Part shown: one piece after another, positions 52,331 to 59,916 of the stretch
How positions within the stretch are numbered: position 1 is the stretch's first letter
How the letters are laid out: each line of letters opens with the position of its first letter
Assembly (NCBI RefSeq): GCF_025460765.1
Contig: NZ_JAMWEG010000015.1
Span: forward strand, 1-64,000
Reading direction: 5' to 3'
Origin: Micromonospora sp. MA102
GTDB lineage: Bacteria; Actinomycetota; Actinomycetes; Mycobacteriales; Micromonosporaceae
Length of the DNA stretch: 64,000 bases
The notes under the pieces: model-generated
What the model was told of the DNA's origin: nothing
Databases searched by the model: none
What the model saw: only the letters and a program-made list of their open reading frames with translations
Translations under genes and position numbers: made by a program

Positions 52331-52397
52331 CCGAACGGACGATGGAGATTTCCCTCAGAAGCGGACAAATGCCTGGCGATGCGCCTCACTTGGGCGG

Positions 52398-52958
52398 TCA
52401 GCGGTCCAGCAGCGGCCGGTAGTCGGCGGCGGTGAGTGGGAGCGACGACACGTTCCCGTCGGCCCGGGGCACCTCCAGCGGCTGCCCGTCCCGGCGGAAC
52501 GCGACGCTGTCCACGTCGGGGCGCTGGGTCAGCGTGCAGACGATCTGCCCGAAGGCGAGGACCTCGTCGTTGCGGCCGGTCTCCTCGCCCGCCTGGCGCA
52601 CGTCGACGGTCACCACGGCGCCGGCCAGGGTGGCGCCGGCCACCGCGACCGTGCCGGGCAGGGCGGTGGCCAGCCCGCGGCCCCGCTCGGCGCCGTCCGG
52701 CCCGGCCAGCAGGTGTTGCAGGTGGGTGTCCACCTCCGGCAGGCCGTCGACCCGGCGGGTGACCGCCGCCAGCCCGTCGCCCCGGACGAAGCACAGCGGC
52801 TCGTCCACCCGCCCGTCCGGCTCGGCCGTCGCCGTGCCCGCCGGGGTCGGGAAGCCGCCGGCCGGCGGCCGCACCGGGCGGGGCTCGTCGTCGACCGGCA
52901 CGCCGCAGCCGCCCAGCAGGGCCGCGGCGACCAGCACCGGGAGCAGCCGCCGGGTCAT
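52398..52958 (-). CDS. GerMN domain lipoprotein
   Basis: 186 residues. Signal peptide with lipobox LLGGC (Cys18), then a Pro-rich segment and a GerMN-like domain (about 60-165): LQHLLAGPDG..., ATLAGAVVTVDVRQAG, FGQIVCTLTQRPDVDSVAFRRDGQPLEVP. The start ATG 52958 overlaps the kinase stop (ATGA). Third gene of a response regulator-kinase-lipoprotein operon, the same order as MtrA-MtrB-LpqB, but this lipoprotein is far shorter than LpqB. Confidence 0.8.
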   Translation of the reverse strand: MTRRLLPVLVAAALLGGCGVPVDDEPRPVRPPAGGFPTPAGTATAEPDGRVDEPLCFVRGDGLAAVTRRVDGLPEVDTHLQHLLAGPDGAERGRGLATALPGTVAVAGATLAGAVVTVDVRQAGEETGRNDEVLAFGQIVCTLTQRPDVDSVAFRRDGQPLEVPRADGNVSSLPLTAADYRPLLDR

Positions 52959-54304
52959 GCGCCCGCCCCCGGCAGCTCGACCCGGAACCGGGCGCCCGGC
53001 TCCCGGTCCACCACGACCGCGTGCCCGCCGTGCGCGGCGGCGTGCTGGGCCACCAGGGCGAGACCGAGGCCGGTGCCGTCGGTGCCGGCCCGGGCGTGCG
53101 CGGCCCGGCCACGGACGAAGCGGTCGAAGATGACCTCCCGATCGGTTTCCGGCACGCCCGGTCCCTCGTCGTCGACCTCCAGGACGCCGATCCCGTCGTG
53201 CATCCCGAGGCGTACGGCGACCGGGCCGCCGCCGTAGCGCACGGCGTTGTCGAGCAGGTTCAGCAGGATCTGCTCGACCCGGCGCCGGTCGACCCGCCAC
53301 CGGGCCGGGGTGCCGTCGACCATCTCGACGAGGCTCTCCGGCAGCGCCCGCTCGCGGCAGGCGGCGCGGGCCAGCGCGGCCACGTCGACCGTGTCGCGGT
53401 GCGCGGGCTGCTCGGTGCGGGCCAGCTGGATCAGGTCGTCCACGAGGCGCTGGAACCGGGCTACCTCGTCGGCGACCAGTCCCGCAGCGGTCGCGGTCCG
53501 CGTGTCCTGGTGCTCCCGGCGGCGGGTCAGCACGCTCGCGGCGGCGGCCAGGGTCTGCAACGGGGAGCGCAGCTCGTGGCTCACGTCGGCGGCGAACCGG
53601 CGGTCCCGCTCGATCCGCCGCACCAACTGGTCGACCATGTGGTTGAACGAGGTGGAGAGCCGGGTGAGGTCCGGGTCGGTGGTGGGGTCGAGCCGGGTGG
53701 CGAAGTCGCCGGCCGCGATCCGCTCGGCGGCGTCGGCGACCGCGGTGAGCGGCCGGACGCTGTGCCGGGTCGCGTACCAGCCGAGAGCCGCGCCGGCCCC
53801 GGCCACCATGATGGCCACCGCGGTCAGCGCCAGCCCGACCACCTGGAAGGTCCCCTCGACCTCACGCAACGAGGTCAGCTCGTAGTAGCCCCGCTCACCG
53901 GAGAGCGGGACGCCGACCAGCAGCGTCGGCTGCCCGTCGAGGCGGACCCGCTGCACGGCCGGCTGGCCGTCCGCGACCAGGCGTTGCAGCTCCACCGGAA
54001 CCGAGCCGGCCCCGACGTCGGCGGTGCGGGCGTACCAGCCGTCGCGCAGGTGCAGCAGCGGGCGGCGGCTGCTGCCGGTGTCCAGCGAGCGCAGCACCGC
54101 CACCACGTCCGGGGTCCCGGTGTCCAGCCCGGAGCGGACCACTGCGGCGTCGTAGTAGGCGGCCCGGACGGCCGCGCGCTCCCGCTCGTCGAGCAGCGAG
54201 CGGCGGGTCAGGTCGTACGAGAAGAGGGCCATCACGGCGGCGAGCAGCAACGCGCCGACGGCGAACGCGGCGGTGACGCGGGCGCGCAGTCCGAGGCGGG
54301 TCAT
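52955..54304 (-). CDS. Sensor histidine kinase
   Basis: 449 residues. Two membrane helices (about 10-32 and 155-178) enclose an outer sensor region; then HAMP (about 180-230), HisKA with His243 (VSHELRSPL), and HATPase with NLLDNAVRYG, DDEGPGVP and GTGLGLAL. Start overlaps the regulator stop (ATGA). It would phosphorylate the OmpR-type partner at Asp52. Confidence 0.92.
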   Translation of the reverse strand: MTRLGLRARVTAAFAVGALLLAAVMALFSYDLTRRSLLDERERAAVRAAYYDAAVVRSGLDTGTPDVVAVLRSLDTGSSRRPLLHLRDGWYARTADVGAGSVPVELQRLVADGQPAVQRVRLDGQPTLLVGVPLSGERGYYELTSLREVEGTFQVVGLALTAVAIMVAGAGAALGWYATRHSVRPLTAVADAAERIAAGDFATRLDPTTDPDLTRLSTSFNHMVDQLVRRIERDRRFAADVSHELRSPLQTLAAAASVLTRRREHQDTRTATAAGLVADEVARFQRLVDDLIQLARTEQPAHRDTVDVAALARAACRERALPESLVEMVDGTPARWRVDRRRVEQILLNLLDNAVRYGGGPVAVRLGMHDGIGVLEVDDEGPGVPETDREVIFDRFVRGRAAHARAGTDGTGLGLALVAQHAAAHGGHAVVVDREPGARFRVELPGAGA

Positions 54305-54975
54305 CGCTGGAGCTTGTAGCCGAGGCCGCGGAGGGTGACCAGGTGCCGCGGGTTGGCCGGGTCCGGCTCGATCTTCTGTCGCAGCCGCCCCACGTGCACG
54401 TCGACCAGCCGCTCGTCGCCGGTCTCGTACCCCCAGACCCGGCGCAGCAGCTGCTGCCGGGACAGCACCCGGCCGGCGTGTTCGGCCAGCTCGCAGAGCA
54501 GCCGGAACTCGGTGCGGGTGACCGCGACGGGCCGGCCCGCGCGGCGGACCTCGCCGGCCTCGGCGCTGATCTCCAGGTCGCCGAAGACCTGGGCCGGGAC
54601 GGCGTCCGTCACGACCCGGCCGCGCCGGCGCAGGGCCCGCAGCCGGGCGGACAGCTCCTTGATCGCCACGGGCTTGACCACGTAGTCGTCGGCGCCGGCC
54701 TCGAGCGCGGCCACGATGTCGTGGGTGTCGTCGCGGGCGCTGACCACCACGATCGGGACGTCGTCGTCGCGGCGCAGCCGGCGGATGCACTCGAACCCGT
54801 CGAGGCCGGGCAGCATGAGGTCGACCAGCACGTGGTCGGCCGGGTCCTCGCGCTGCCGGCGCAGCCCCTCCTCCGCGGTGGCCGCCCCGGACGCGGAATA
54901 GCCCTCCTCCTCCAGGGCGAGCAGCAGCGCGAGCCGGATGCGGTCGTCGTCCTCGATCACCAGTACGGCCGTCAT
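54301..54975 (-). CDS. OmpR family response regulator
   Basis: 224 residues. Receiver 1-115 with acidic pair Asp8/Asp9 region (VIEDDDR), Asp52 (HVLVDLMLPG) and Lys in VVKPVAI; winged helix about 125-224 (TRTEFRLLCELAEHAGRVLSRQQLL, DERLVDVHVGRLRQKIE, TLRGLGYKL). First gene of the operon with kinase and lipoprotein. No ribosome site; CATGAT is 6 nt before ATG 54975 and may be a -10. Confidence 0.92.
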   Translation of the reverse strand: MTAVLVIEDDDRIRLALLLALEEEGYSASGAATAEEGLRRQREDPADHVLVDLMLPGLDGFECIRRLRRDDDVPIVVVSARDDTHDIVAALEAGADDYVVKPVAIKELSARLRALRRRGRVVTDAVPAQVFGDLEISAEAGEVRRAGRPVAVTRTEFRLLCELAEHAGRVLSRQQLLRRVWGYETGDERLVDVHVGRLRQKIEPDPANPRHLVTLRGLGYKLQR

Positions 54976-55034
54976 ATGCGCATCATGACGGCCCGCCCCC
55001 GGGCCGCCCAACCGCGTCAGCCGTTCCCAGCTTT

Positions 55035-55050
55035 TGTCATGGAACTGTCA
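55035..55050. promoter_or_regulatory. Direct repeat TGTCA-N6-TGTCA, possible regulator site
   Basis: TGTCA at 55035-55039 and 55046-55050 repeats with an 11-bp period, the geometry of OmpR-family binding, in the gap between the divergent regulator operon and the GlsB-like operon. Confidence 0.35.
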
Positions 55051-55130
55051 CACAACCGCGCGGCGCCCTCCACGGTCGGTGCGCAGGGTGGGAGCCGGAC
55101 CGGACAGTCGCGGGCGGCGAGGGAGGAACC

Positions 55131-55445
55131 GTGAACGGCAGCACGCTGGTCGGGGCGCTCGTCGTCGGGCTCGCCGTCGGCACGGTGGGTCGCCTGGTCG
55201 TGCCCGGACGCACGGCCGCGCCGGTGTGGCTGACCCTCGCGCTCGGGGTGGCCGCCGCGCTGCTCGGCGCGATCGTCGTGGGCCTGGTGGACGCCGGTCC
55301 CGGCGGGCCGGCGGTGTGGCCGCTGGTCGTGCAGTCCGGGTTCGCCGCCGTCGCGGTCGTCCTCGCGGCGCTGGCCGCCGGGCGTCCGGCGCCCGGAAGG
55401 GAACCGCCGCCCCGACCGGGCGCGCGGCGGAAGGAGGGATTGTGA
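55131..55445 (+). CDS. Small GlsB/YeaQ-like membrane protein
   Basis: 104 residues with three hydrophobic helices (about 4-24, 32-52 and 62-84) and a basic Pro-rich tail. The first helices, with GTVGRLVVPGR between them, resemble the GlsB/YeaQ/YmgE (transglycosylase-associated) family seen in stress regulons. GGGAGGA lies 3-9 nt before GTG 55131. Its stop overlaps the next start. Confidence 0.65.
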   Translation: MNGSTLVGALVVGLAVGTVGRLVVPGRTAAPVWLTLALGVAAALLGAIVVGLVDAGPGGPAVWPLVVQSGFAAVAVVLAALAAGRPAPGREPPPRPGARRKEGL

Positions 55446-56035
55446 CGGTCGTACCCGCGGAGCACCTGATGCTGCTCATCTGCGACGGCTGTGGTGACAG
55501 CGTCACGGGCACCGGCTGCATCCTGCCGGACGCCGAGGTGGTCTGGACGCTGGTGTTCGAGAACGGCTGGGTCGGCTCGCCCTTCGCGTCCGGGCCGCAC
55601 CACTGCCCCCGGTGCGGCGCGCGGGCCACCCTGCACGGCGGCGGCCTCGGCGTCGACGACCTCGACGAGGTGGGTGGGGCGCCGGCCGTCCCCGACGCCG
55701 ACTCCGCCGATCGGGTACGCCGGGCGCTGGCGGAGGCCGCCACAGTGGGCGACCGGGTGCTTGTCGACCTCACCGAGGTCGAGGTGATCGACTCGGCCGG
55801 GCTCGGGCTGCTGGTCCGTGCCCACCAGGAGACCCGGCGCGACGGGCGACGGCTGTGCCTGGTGGCGCCGTCCCGGTTCGTGCGTACCGTGTTGCACACG
55901 ATGCGGCTGGACGGGGTCTTCGCGGTCGTCGACAACCGGGCCCGGGCGCTGGGCGCGCCGGTCGGTCCGGCGCGGCGCCGTCCCGTGGCGCCGGTGGAGA
56001 GCCGCGAACGAGCCGAAGGAGCCCGCAGCTCGTGA
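55442..56035 (+). CDS. STAS domain protein with N-terminal zinc ribbon (putative anti-sigma factor antagonist)
   Basis: 197 residues from GTG 55442, with AAGGAGG upstream and a GTGA overlap. The N-terminal 60 residues have Cys14-x2-Cys17 and Cys55-x2-Cys58 (HHCPRCG), a likely zinc ribbon. Residues about 80-180 are a STAS domain, DRVLVDLTEVEVIDSAGLGLLVRAH, with Ser118 at the usual phosphorylation position. Such proteins free a sigma factor by binding its anti-sigma kinase; a SigB/F-type factor is encoded 3 kb away. The zinc-ribbon fusion is unusual. Confidence 0.8.
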   Translation: MTVVPAEHLMLLICDGCGDSVTGTGCILPDAEVVWTLVFENGWVGSPFASGPHHCPRCGARATLHGGGLGVDDLDEVGGAPAVPDADSADRVRRALAEAATVGDRVLVDLTEVEVIDSAGLGLLVRAHQETRRDGRRLCLVAPSRFVRTVLHTMRLDGVFAVVDNRARALGAPVGPARRRPVAPVESRERAEGARSS

Positions 56036-56319
56036 TGTCCTGGCCGTACCCCGATTTCCCGTTCGCCGGCGACGGGCCCCCGCCCGACGGCGCGGACGTG
56101 CGGCTCGCCGCCCTGGTGGCGCAGCGGTTGAGCATCGACTGGACCACCCGGCGCCAGCAGATCACGGTCACGGTGCAGAACCGGGTGGTGATCCTGGCCG
56201 GGGTGGTGACCGATCCGGAGACCCGGCGGGCGGCCGGCGAGCTGGCCTGGGACGTCTCCGGGGTGTTCGACGTCTGCAACGCGCTGCGGCTGCGCTCCCG
56301 GTGGCGCCGCGGCCGCTGA
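56035..56319 (+). CDS. BON domain protein
   Basis: 94 residues; ATG 56035 overlaps the preceding stop (TGATG). The BON pattern is DVRLAALVAQRLSIDW, ITVTVQNRVVILAGVVTDPETRRAAGELAWDVSGVFDVCNALRL. BON domains bind phospholipid or other envelope parts and occur in stress proteins. No signal peptide. Last gene of the GlsB-STAS-BON operon. Confidence 0.8.
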   Translation: MSWPYPDFPFAGDGPPPDGADVRLAALVAQRLSIDWTTRRQQITVTVQNRVVILAGVVTDPETRRAAGELAWDVSGVFDVCNALRLRSRWRRGR

Positions 56320-56336
56320 CCGACTCGGGGAACTTC

Positions 56337-56381
56337 ATGCGCAACCGCATCCGCACCCCGGACAACTTCCCCACGTCCTGA
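56337..56381 (+). CDS. Possible 14-codon ORF
   Basis: ATG at 56337 with GGGGA 6-10 nt upstream, ending in TGA 56379-56381, just before the operon terminator. Peptide MRNRIRTPDNFPTS. It may be chance. Confidence 0.2.
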   Translation: MRNRIRTPDNFPTS

Positions 56382-56389
56382 CCGGCGCG

Positions 56390-56426
56390 ACCGGCGGCGG
56401 CGCTCCCTCAGGGGGCCGCCGCCGGT
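56390..56426. terminator. Bidirectional hairpin terminator
   Basis: Arms 56390-56401 and 56415-56426 are exact complements (12 bp); the 13-nt loop contains CCC/GGG that can extend it. It lies between the convergent BON and diiron genes. Confidence 0.75.
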
Positions 56427-57328
56427 CAGTCCGCCAGGAGGCCGGCGCGGCGCCAGAGCAGCCGGCCCGGACCGGCGATCAGGCCCAGCTCGGTGAGGTG
56501 CTCGGCGATGCGCTGCGCCGACCAGCGCAGCGTGGCCCGCCAGTGCGGGTTCGCCCGGGCCGCGGCCACCGCGTCCGCCGGCGGGATGCCGACGGCCGCG
56601 TACGCCCGCGGATTGACCAGGCGGCGGGTGATCGAGTACGCGGCCCGCCCGATCACCAGCCGCGCGTAGCCCAGGGCGACCGGGCCGGCGGCCTCGACCT
56701 GACGGGCCAGCTCGTCCCGGGCGAAACGCACGTGCCGGGCCTCCTCCACGACGTGGATCCGGGACACCATCCGGATCAGCGGCTGGATCGACTCGTCGGC
56801 CATGGCCTCCCGCTGGAACGCGTCGAGCATCTCCTCGGCGATGAGGATGGCCGCGTACATCTGCGGGCCGGTGGCGGTGGCCTTGAGCCAGCGCCCGAGC
56901 AGGTGGTCGACCGGGTCGGCCCGGTAGACCGGGCAGTCGAGGGCCTCGATGAGCCGACCGAACATGATGGAGTGCCGGCACTCGTCGGCGACCTCGGTGA
57001 GCGCGTACTGGGCGTGCCGGCTGGTGGGGTCGGCGTCGTAGTAGTGCCGGATGAGCATCTGCATGAGGATCGTCTCGAACCACAGCCCGGCGCTGGCCAC
57101 ACTGGCCACCTCGTGCCTGGTCAGCGCGATCCGCTGCTCCTCGGTCATCCCCTCCCACAGGGCGGTGCCGTAGAGGCTGCTGCGCTGCGGCGGCATCCAG
57201 TACGCCCCGGGGACGTGCGGCGCCGACCAGTCGATGTCGACCACGGGGTCGTAGCTCGTACGCACCGAGGCGGCGAGCAGGCGGGTGGCCACCGCCTCGC
57301 GCGGGAATCCGGCCGGCGTCCCCTCCAT
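56426..57328 (-). CDS. AurF-like diiron oxygenase family protein
   Basis: 300 residues from ATG 57328, with AGGAGGGG 3-10 nt upstream. A ferritin-like helical bundle with carboxylate/histidine ligands: Glu in TRHEVASVASAGLWFE, EVADECRHSIMFGR (ExxxH), IAEEMLDAFQRE, and VVEEARHVRFARDE (ExxRH). AurF oxidises an amine to a nitro group; others of the family act on different substrates. The gene is divergent from a TetR regulator with an operator between them. Confidence 0.8.
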   Translation of the reverse strand: MEGTPAGFPREAVATRLLAASVRTSYDPVVDIDWSAPHVPGAYWMPPQRSSLYGTALWEGMTEEQRIALTRHEVASVASAGLWFETILMQMLIRHYYDADPTSRHAQYALTEVADECRHSIMFGRLIEALDCPVYRADPVDHLLGRWLKATATGPQMYAAILIAEEMLDAFQREAMADESIQPLIRMVSRIHVVEEARHVRFARDELARQVEAAGPVALGYARLVIGRAAYSITRRLVNPRAYAAVGIPPADAVAAARANPHWRATLRWSAQRIAEHLTELGLIAGPGRLLWRRAGLLAD

Positions 57329-57344
57329 GACCCCTCCTGGTTGA

Positions 57345-57367
57345 CGTAACTTCGAGTAACTGTTACG
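57345..57367. promoter_or_regulatory. TetR operator region, repeated GTAAC motifs
   Basis: GTAAC-T-GTTAC (57356-57366) is a perfect palindrome, with another CGTAAC 57345-57350 upstream. TTGACG (57341-57346) with TACGAG 17 nt on (57364-57369) is a possible promoter for the TetR gene, overlapped by the operator. Confidence 0.6.
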
Positions 57368-57376
57368 AGTGGTAGC

Positions 57377-58093
57377 ATGCGACGCACCTCCACCGATGTC
57401 AATGGCCCGGCCACACCGCCGGAGCCGGCCACACCCGCGCGCACCGGCCGGCGCGACCGCTGGGCCGACCACCGCGAGCAGCGGCGGCAGGAGCTGATCG
57501 GAGCCGCCGTGCAGGCGCTGCTGCGGCACGGGCCGACCGTCGACATGGATCAGGTGGCCGCCACGGCCGGGGTCAGCAAGCCGGTGCTCTACCGCTACTT
57601 CGCCGACAAGGCGCAGCTCTGGTTGGCCGTCAGCGAGGTGGTGGCGGCCCGGGTCGTCGACGCCGTGGCCCCCGCCGTCGAGCGGGTCCGCGAGGAGCGC
57701 GCGCTGGTCGAGGCCACCATCGACGCCTACCTGAGCATCATCGAGTCCGAGCCGACGCTCTACCGGTTCCTGCTGCACGAGGCCGGGCATCCCGGCATCC
57801 AGCAGGTGGTGAGCGGCACGAGCCGGCAGGTGGCCACCGGCCTGGCCCGGGTCATCGGCGACCGGTTGCGCGCGCTCGGGCTCGACGCCGGCCCCGCCGA
57901 ACCCTGGGCGTACGGGCTGGTCGGGTTCGTGCAGGCGGTCGGCGACTGGTGGGCCACGCACGGCCAGCCGATCCGCCGGGCCGCGCTCACCGACTACCTG
58001 ACCACCCTGCTCTGGAGCGGCATCGAGGGCGTCCGGCGCGGCGCCGACCTGCCCCACGAGCTGACCCGCGCGCACGAACGGATCGAGCGGTGA
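57377..58093 (+). CDS. TetR family transcriptional regulator
   Basis: 238 residues with a 30-residue Pro/Thr-rich N-terminal lead. Helix-turn-helix: VDMDQVAATAGVSKPVLYRYFADKAQLWLAV. The C-terminal helical domain is of the TetR_C type. Divergent from the diiron gene with 48 nt between, so probably its repressor and its own. The stop overlaps the next start (GTGA). Confidence 0.88.
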   Translation: MRRTSTDVNGPATPPEPATPARTGRRDRWADHREQRRQELIGAAVQALLRHGPTVDMDQVAATAGVSKPVLYRYFADKAQLWLAVSEVVAARVVDAVAPAVERVREERALVEATIDAYLSIIESEPTLYRFLLHEAGHPGIQQVVSGTSRQVATGLARVIGDRLRALGLDAGPAEPWAYGLVGFVQAVGDWWATHGQPIRRAALTDYLTTLLWSGIEGVRRGADLPHELTRAHERIER

Positions 58094-58365
58094 GCTGGCA
58101 GGGTCCGGCGGAGATCGCCGGCACCACGGTCCGGCTGCACGCCAGCGGGCGCTGGGAGCCGGTCGACGGGCGCTACCACTGGGCCGGGCGGATCGAGCCG
58201 GAGCCCCGCATGCTGCGGCTGCTCCGGTCCGGCCGGCGCGACGTCGAGGTCCGGGTCGGCGAGCGGGTCGCCCGGGGCCGGCTCGCCGAGGCCGACCCGT
58301 GGGGCGGGGTGCGGATCACCGGCGTGGGCGTCCCGCCGTGGCCGCCCGACTCCGACAAGGACTGA
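58090..58365 (+). CDS. DUF4873 domain protein
   Basis: 91 residues; GTG 58090 overlaps the TetR stop. The pattern is YHWAGRIEP (residues about 29-37) and VEVRVGERVARGRLAEADPWGGVRITG, typical of DUF4873, a small beta-barrel-like domain also found fused to flavin monooxygenases in actinobacteria. Its coupling to a TetR gene beside an oxygenase gene suggests a role in the same pathway. Confidence 0.7.
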   Translation: MSWQGPAEIAGTTVRLHASGRWEPVDGRYHWAGRIEPEPRMLRLLRSGRRDVEVRVGERVARGRLAEADPWGGVRITGVGVPPWPPDSDKD

Positions 58366-58406
58366 ACCGCCGCGCGACGCGGGCCAGGAGCGACCCCCGC
58401 CCGGCG

Positions 58407-58412
58407 TACCGT
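58407..58412 (+). promoter_or_regulatory. -10 box TACCGT of leaderless YdcF-like gene
   Basis: TACCGT ends 7 nt before ATG 58420; no Shine-Dalgarno sequence. Confidence 0.5.
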
Positions 58413-58419
58413 GGGTCGG

Positions 58420-59055
58420 ATGACGCCGACCGCCACCGTCCTGCTGGTGTTCGGACGCGGGGTGGTCGCGGGCGACGCCGGCTACCGGCTCAGCGCCGGG
58501 AGCGCCGCCCGGGCCGGCGCGGCCATCGGGTACGTCCGCGCGCACGCCGCCGAGTTCCGGCGGGCCGCCGGGGCGCGGGTGGTGTTCACCGGCGGCTGGC
58601 CGCACGGCCCCGCCGGGGCGCCGGGCCCGCCCGCCGGGTACCGGGAGGCCGAGCTGATGCTCGCCCTGGCCCGCGCCGCCGGGATCGACGGATACGCCCG
58701 GCTGCACGCCGAGACGCGATCCCGGACCACCCTGCAGAACCTGGCGCACACCGTTCAGGACGGACTGCTCGCCGGCGAGGTCTTCACCCCGGCCCGGCCG
58801 CTCGGGCTGGTCTCCCACCCGTGGCACCTGCCCCGGATCCGGTTCCTCGCCGGCAAGGTGCTCGGGCTGTCCGGCGCGGCGCTGCTGGACGTGCCGGTGG
58901 CCGGGCCCGACCCGGTGCCCGCCGGCCGCGAGCGGGTGGCCCGGGCCGCCAGCCGCGTCTGCTATCTGGGCCTGCGCAGCCCGGAGGCCCTGCTGCGGCG
59001 GGAACGCGGCCTGGCCCGCTCCGCGCAGCGCGTCGCGGACCTGTTCGGCCGCTGA
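58420..59055 (+). CDS. YdcF/SanA/ElyC family (DUF218) protein
   Basis: 211 residues from ATG 58420. The DUF218 pattern: VLLVFGRGVVAG, VVFTGGWPHG, AGYREAELMLALARAAGI, ETRSRTTLQNLAHTV (the conserved S-x-T-T-x-N-L-x-x-T) and LVSHPWHLPRIRF. Members are SAM-binding-like or act in envelope-lipid recycling; no membrane helix is seen here. The GTG at 58411 overlaps the -10 box and is rejected. Confidence 0.8.
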   Translation: MTPTATVLLVFGRGVVAGDAGYRLSAGSAARAGAAIGYVRAHAAEFRRAAGARVVFTGGWPHGPAGAPGPPAGYREAELMLALARAAGIDGYARLHAETRSRTTLQNLAHTVQDGLLAGEVFTPARPLGLVSHPWHLPRIRFLAGKVLGLSGAALLDVPVAGPDPVPAGRERVARAASRVCYLGLRSPEALLRRERGLARSAQRVADLFGR

Positions 59056-59151
59056 CGGGAGGGATTCGCCGACCGGCGTCACGGGTAAGGACGGTCGTCG
59101 ATCGGCCCCGACGGCGGGGCCGGCGGGCGACGGGTCCACCCGGGAGGTTCC

Positions 59152-59916
59152 GTGATCGTGCTGGTGCCGGTGTACCGACCCGGGGACCGCCTGCCGCGGC
59201 TCGTCGTCGACCTGGCCGCCGCGCTGCCCGCGGCGCACGTGGTGGTCGTCGACGACGGCAGCGGCCCGACCGCGGCCGGAGCGCTCGCGGCCGCCCGCGA
59301 CCGGGGCGCCACCGTGCTGGAGCGCCGCGTCAACCGGGGCAAGGGCATCGTGCTGAAGACCGGCTTCCGCTACGTCGCCGGCCATCACCCGGGTCGCGAC
59401 GTGGTGTGCGTGGACGCCGACGGGCAGCACCTGATCCCCGACGTCGTCCGGGTCGCCGACCGGATGCGCGACACCGGCGCGTTGGCACTGGGCGTGCGCC
59501 GGTTCGACGGCGAGGTGCCGCTGCGCAGCCGGTTCGGCAACGTGGCGACCCGGGCCGCGTTCCGCCTGGCCACCGGCGTCCCCGTGCGGGACACCCAGAC
59601 CGGGCTGCGGGCGTACCCGGCCGGGCTGCTCGGCTGGCTGCGGACCGTCCCCGGCGAGCGGTTCGAGTACGAGATGAACGTGCTGCTGCACGCGGCCCGG
59701 GCCGGACTGCCGATCGAACAGGTCCCGATCGCCACCCGCTACCAGGCCGGCAACGCCTCGTCGCACTTCTCCTCGCTGACCGACTCGGCCCGGATCTACG
59801 GGCCGCTGGTGCGGTTCGCCGCCGCCCGGCTGCTCGGGCCGGACCGGCGCGGCGGCGGGGTGACGCCGGCCGAGGTCACGTCGTCTCGTCCCAGACCTGC
59901 GACTCGAACTCCCTGA
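59152..59916 (+). CDS. Family 2 glycosyltransferase
   Basis: 254 residues. GT-A fold: IVLVPVYRPGDRLPRLV, VVVVDDGSGPTA, then the DXD-like VCVDADGQHLI and the later DTQTGLRAYPAGLL and RFEYEMNVLL, as in DPM/GtrB-type enzymes that use a nucleotide sugar to load a lipid carrier. No membrane helices at the C-terminus. GGGAGG 5 nt before GTG 59152. Its last 41 nt overlap the end of the opposing SDR gene. Confidence 0.85.
   Translation: MIVLVPVYRPGDRLPRLVVDLAAALPAAHVVVVDDGSGPTAAGALAAARDRGATVLERRVNRGKGIVLKTGFRYVAGHHPGRDVVCVDADGQHLIPDVVRVADRMRDTGALALGVRRFDGEVPLRSRFGNVATRAAFRLATGVPVRDTQTGLRAYPAGLLGWLRTVPGERFEYEMNVLLHAARAGLPIEQVPIATRYQAGNASSHFSSLTDSARIYGPLVRFAAARLLGPDRRGGGVTPAEVTSSRPRPATRTP

Noticed and set aside
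54976..55130. GGGAAC upstream of the OmpR-type regulator as a third ECF promoter
   Set aside because: No CGAC follows at 17 nt, unlike the two promoters at 1775 and 3254.
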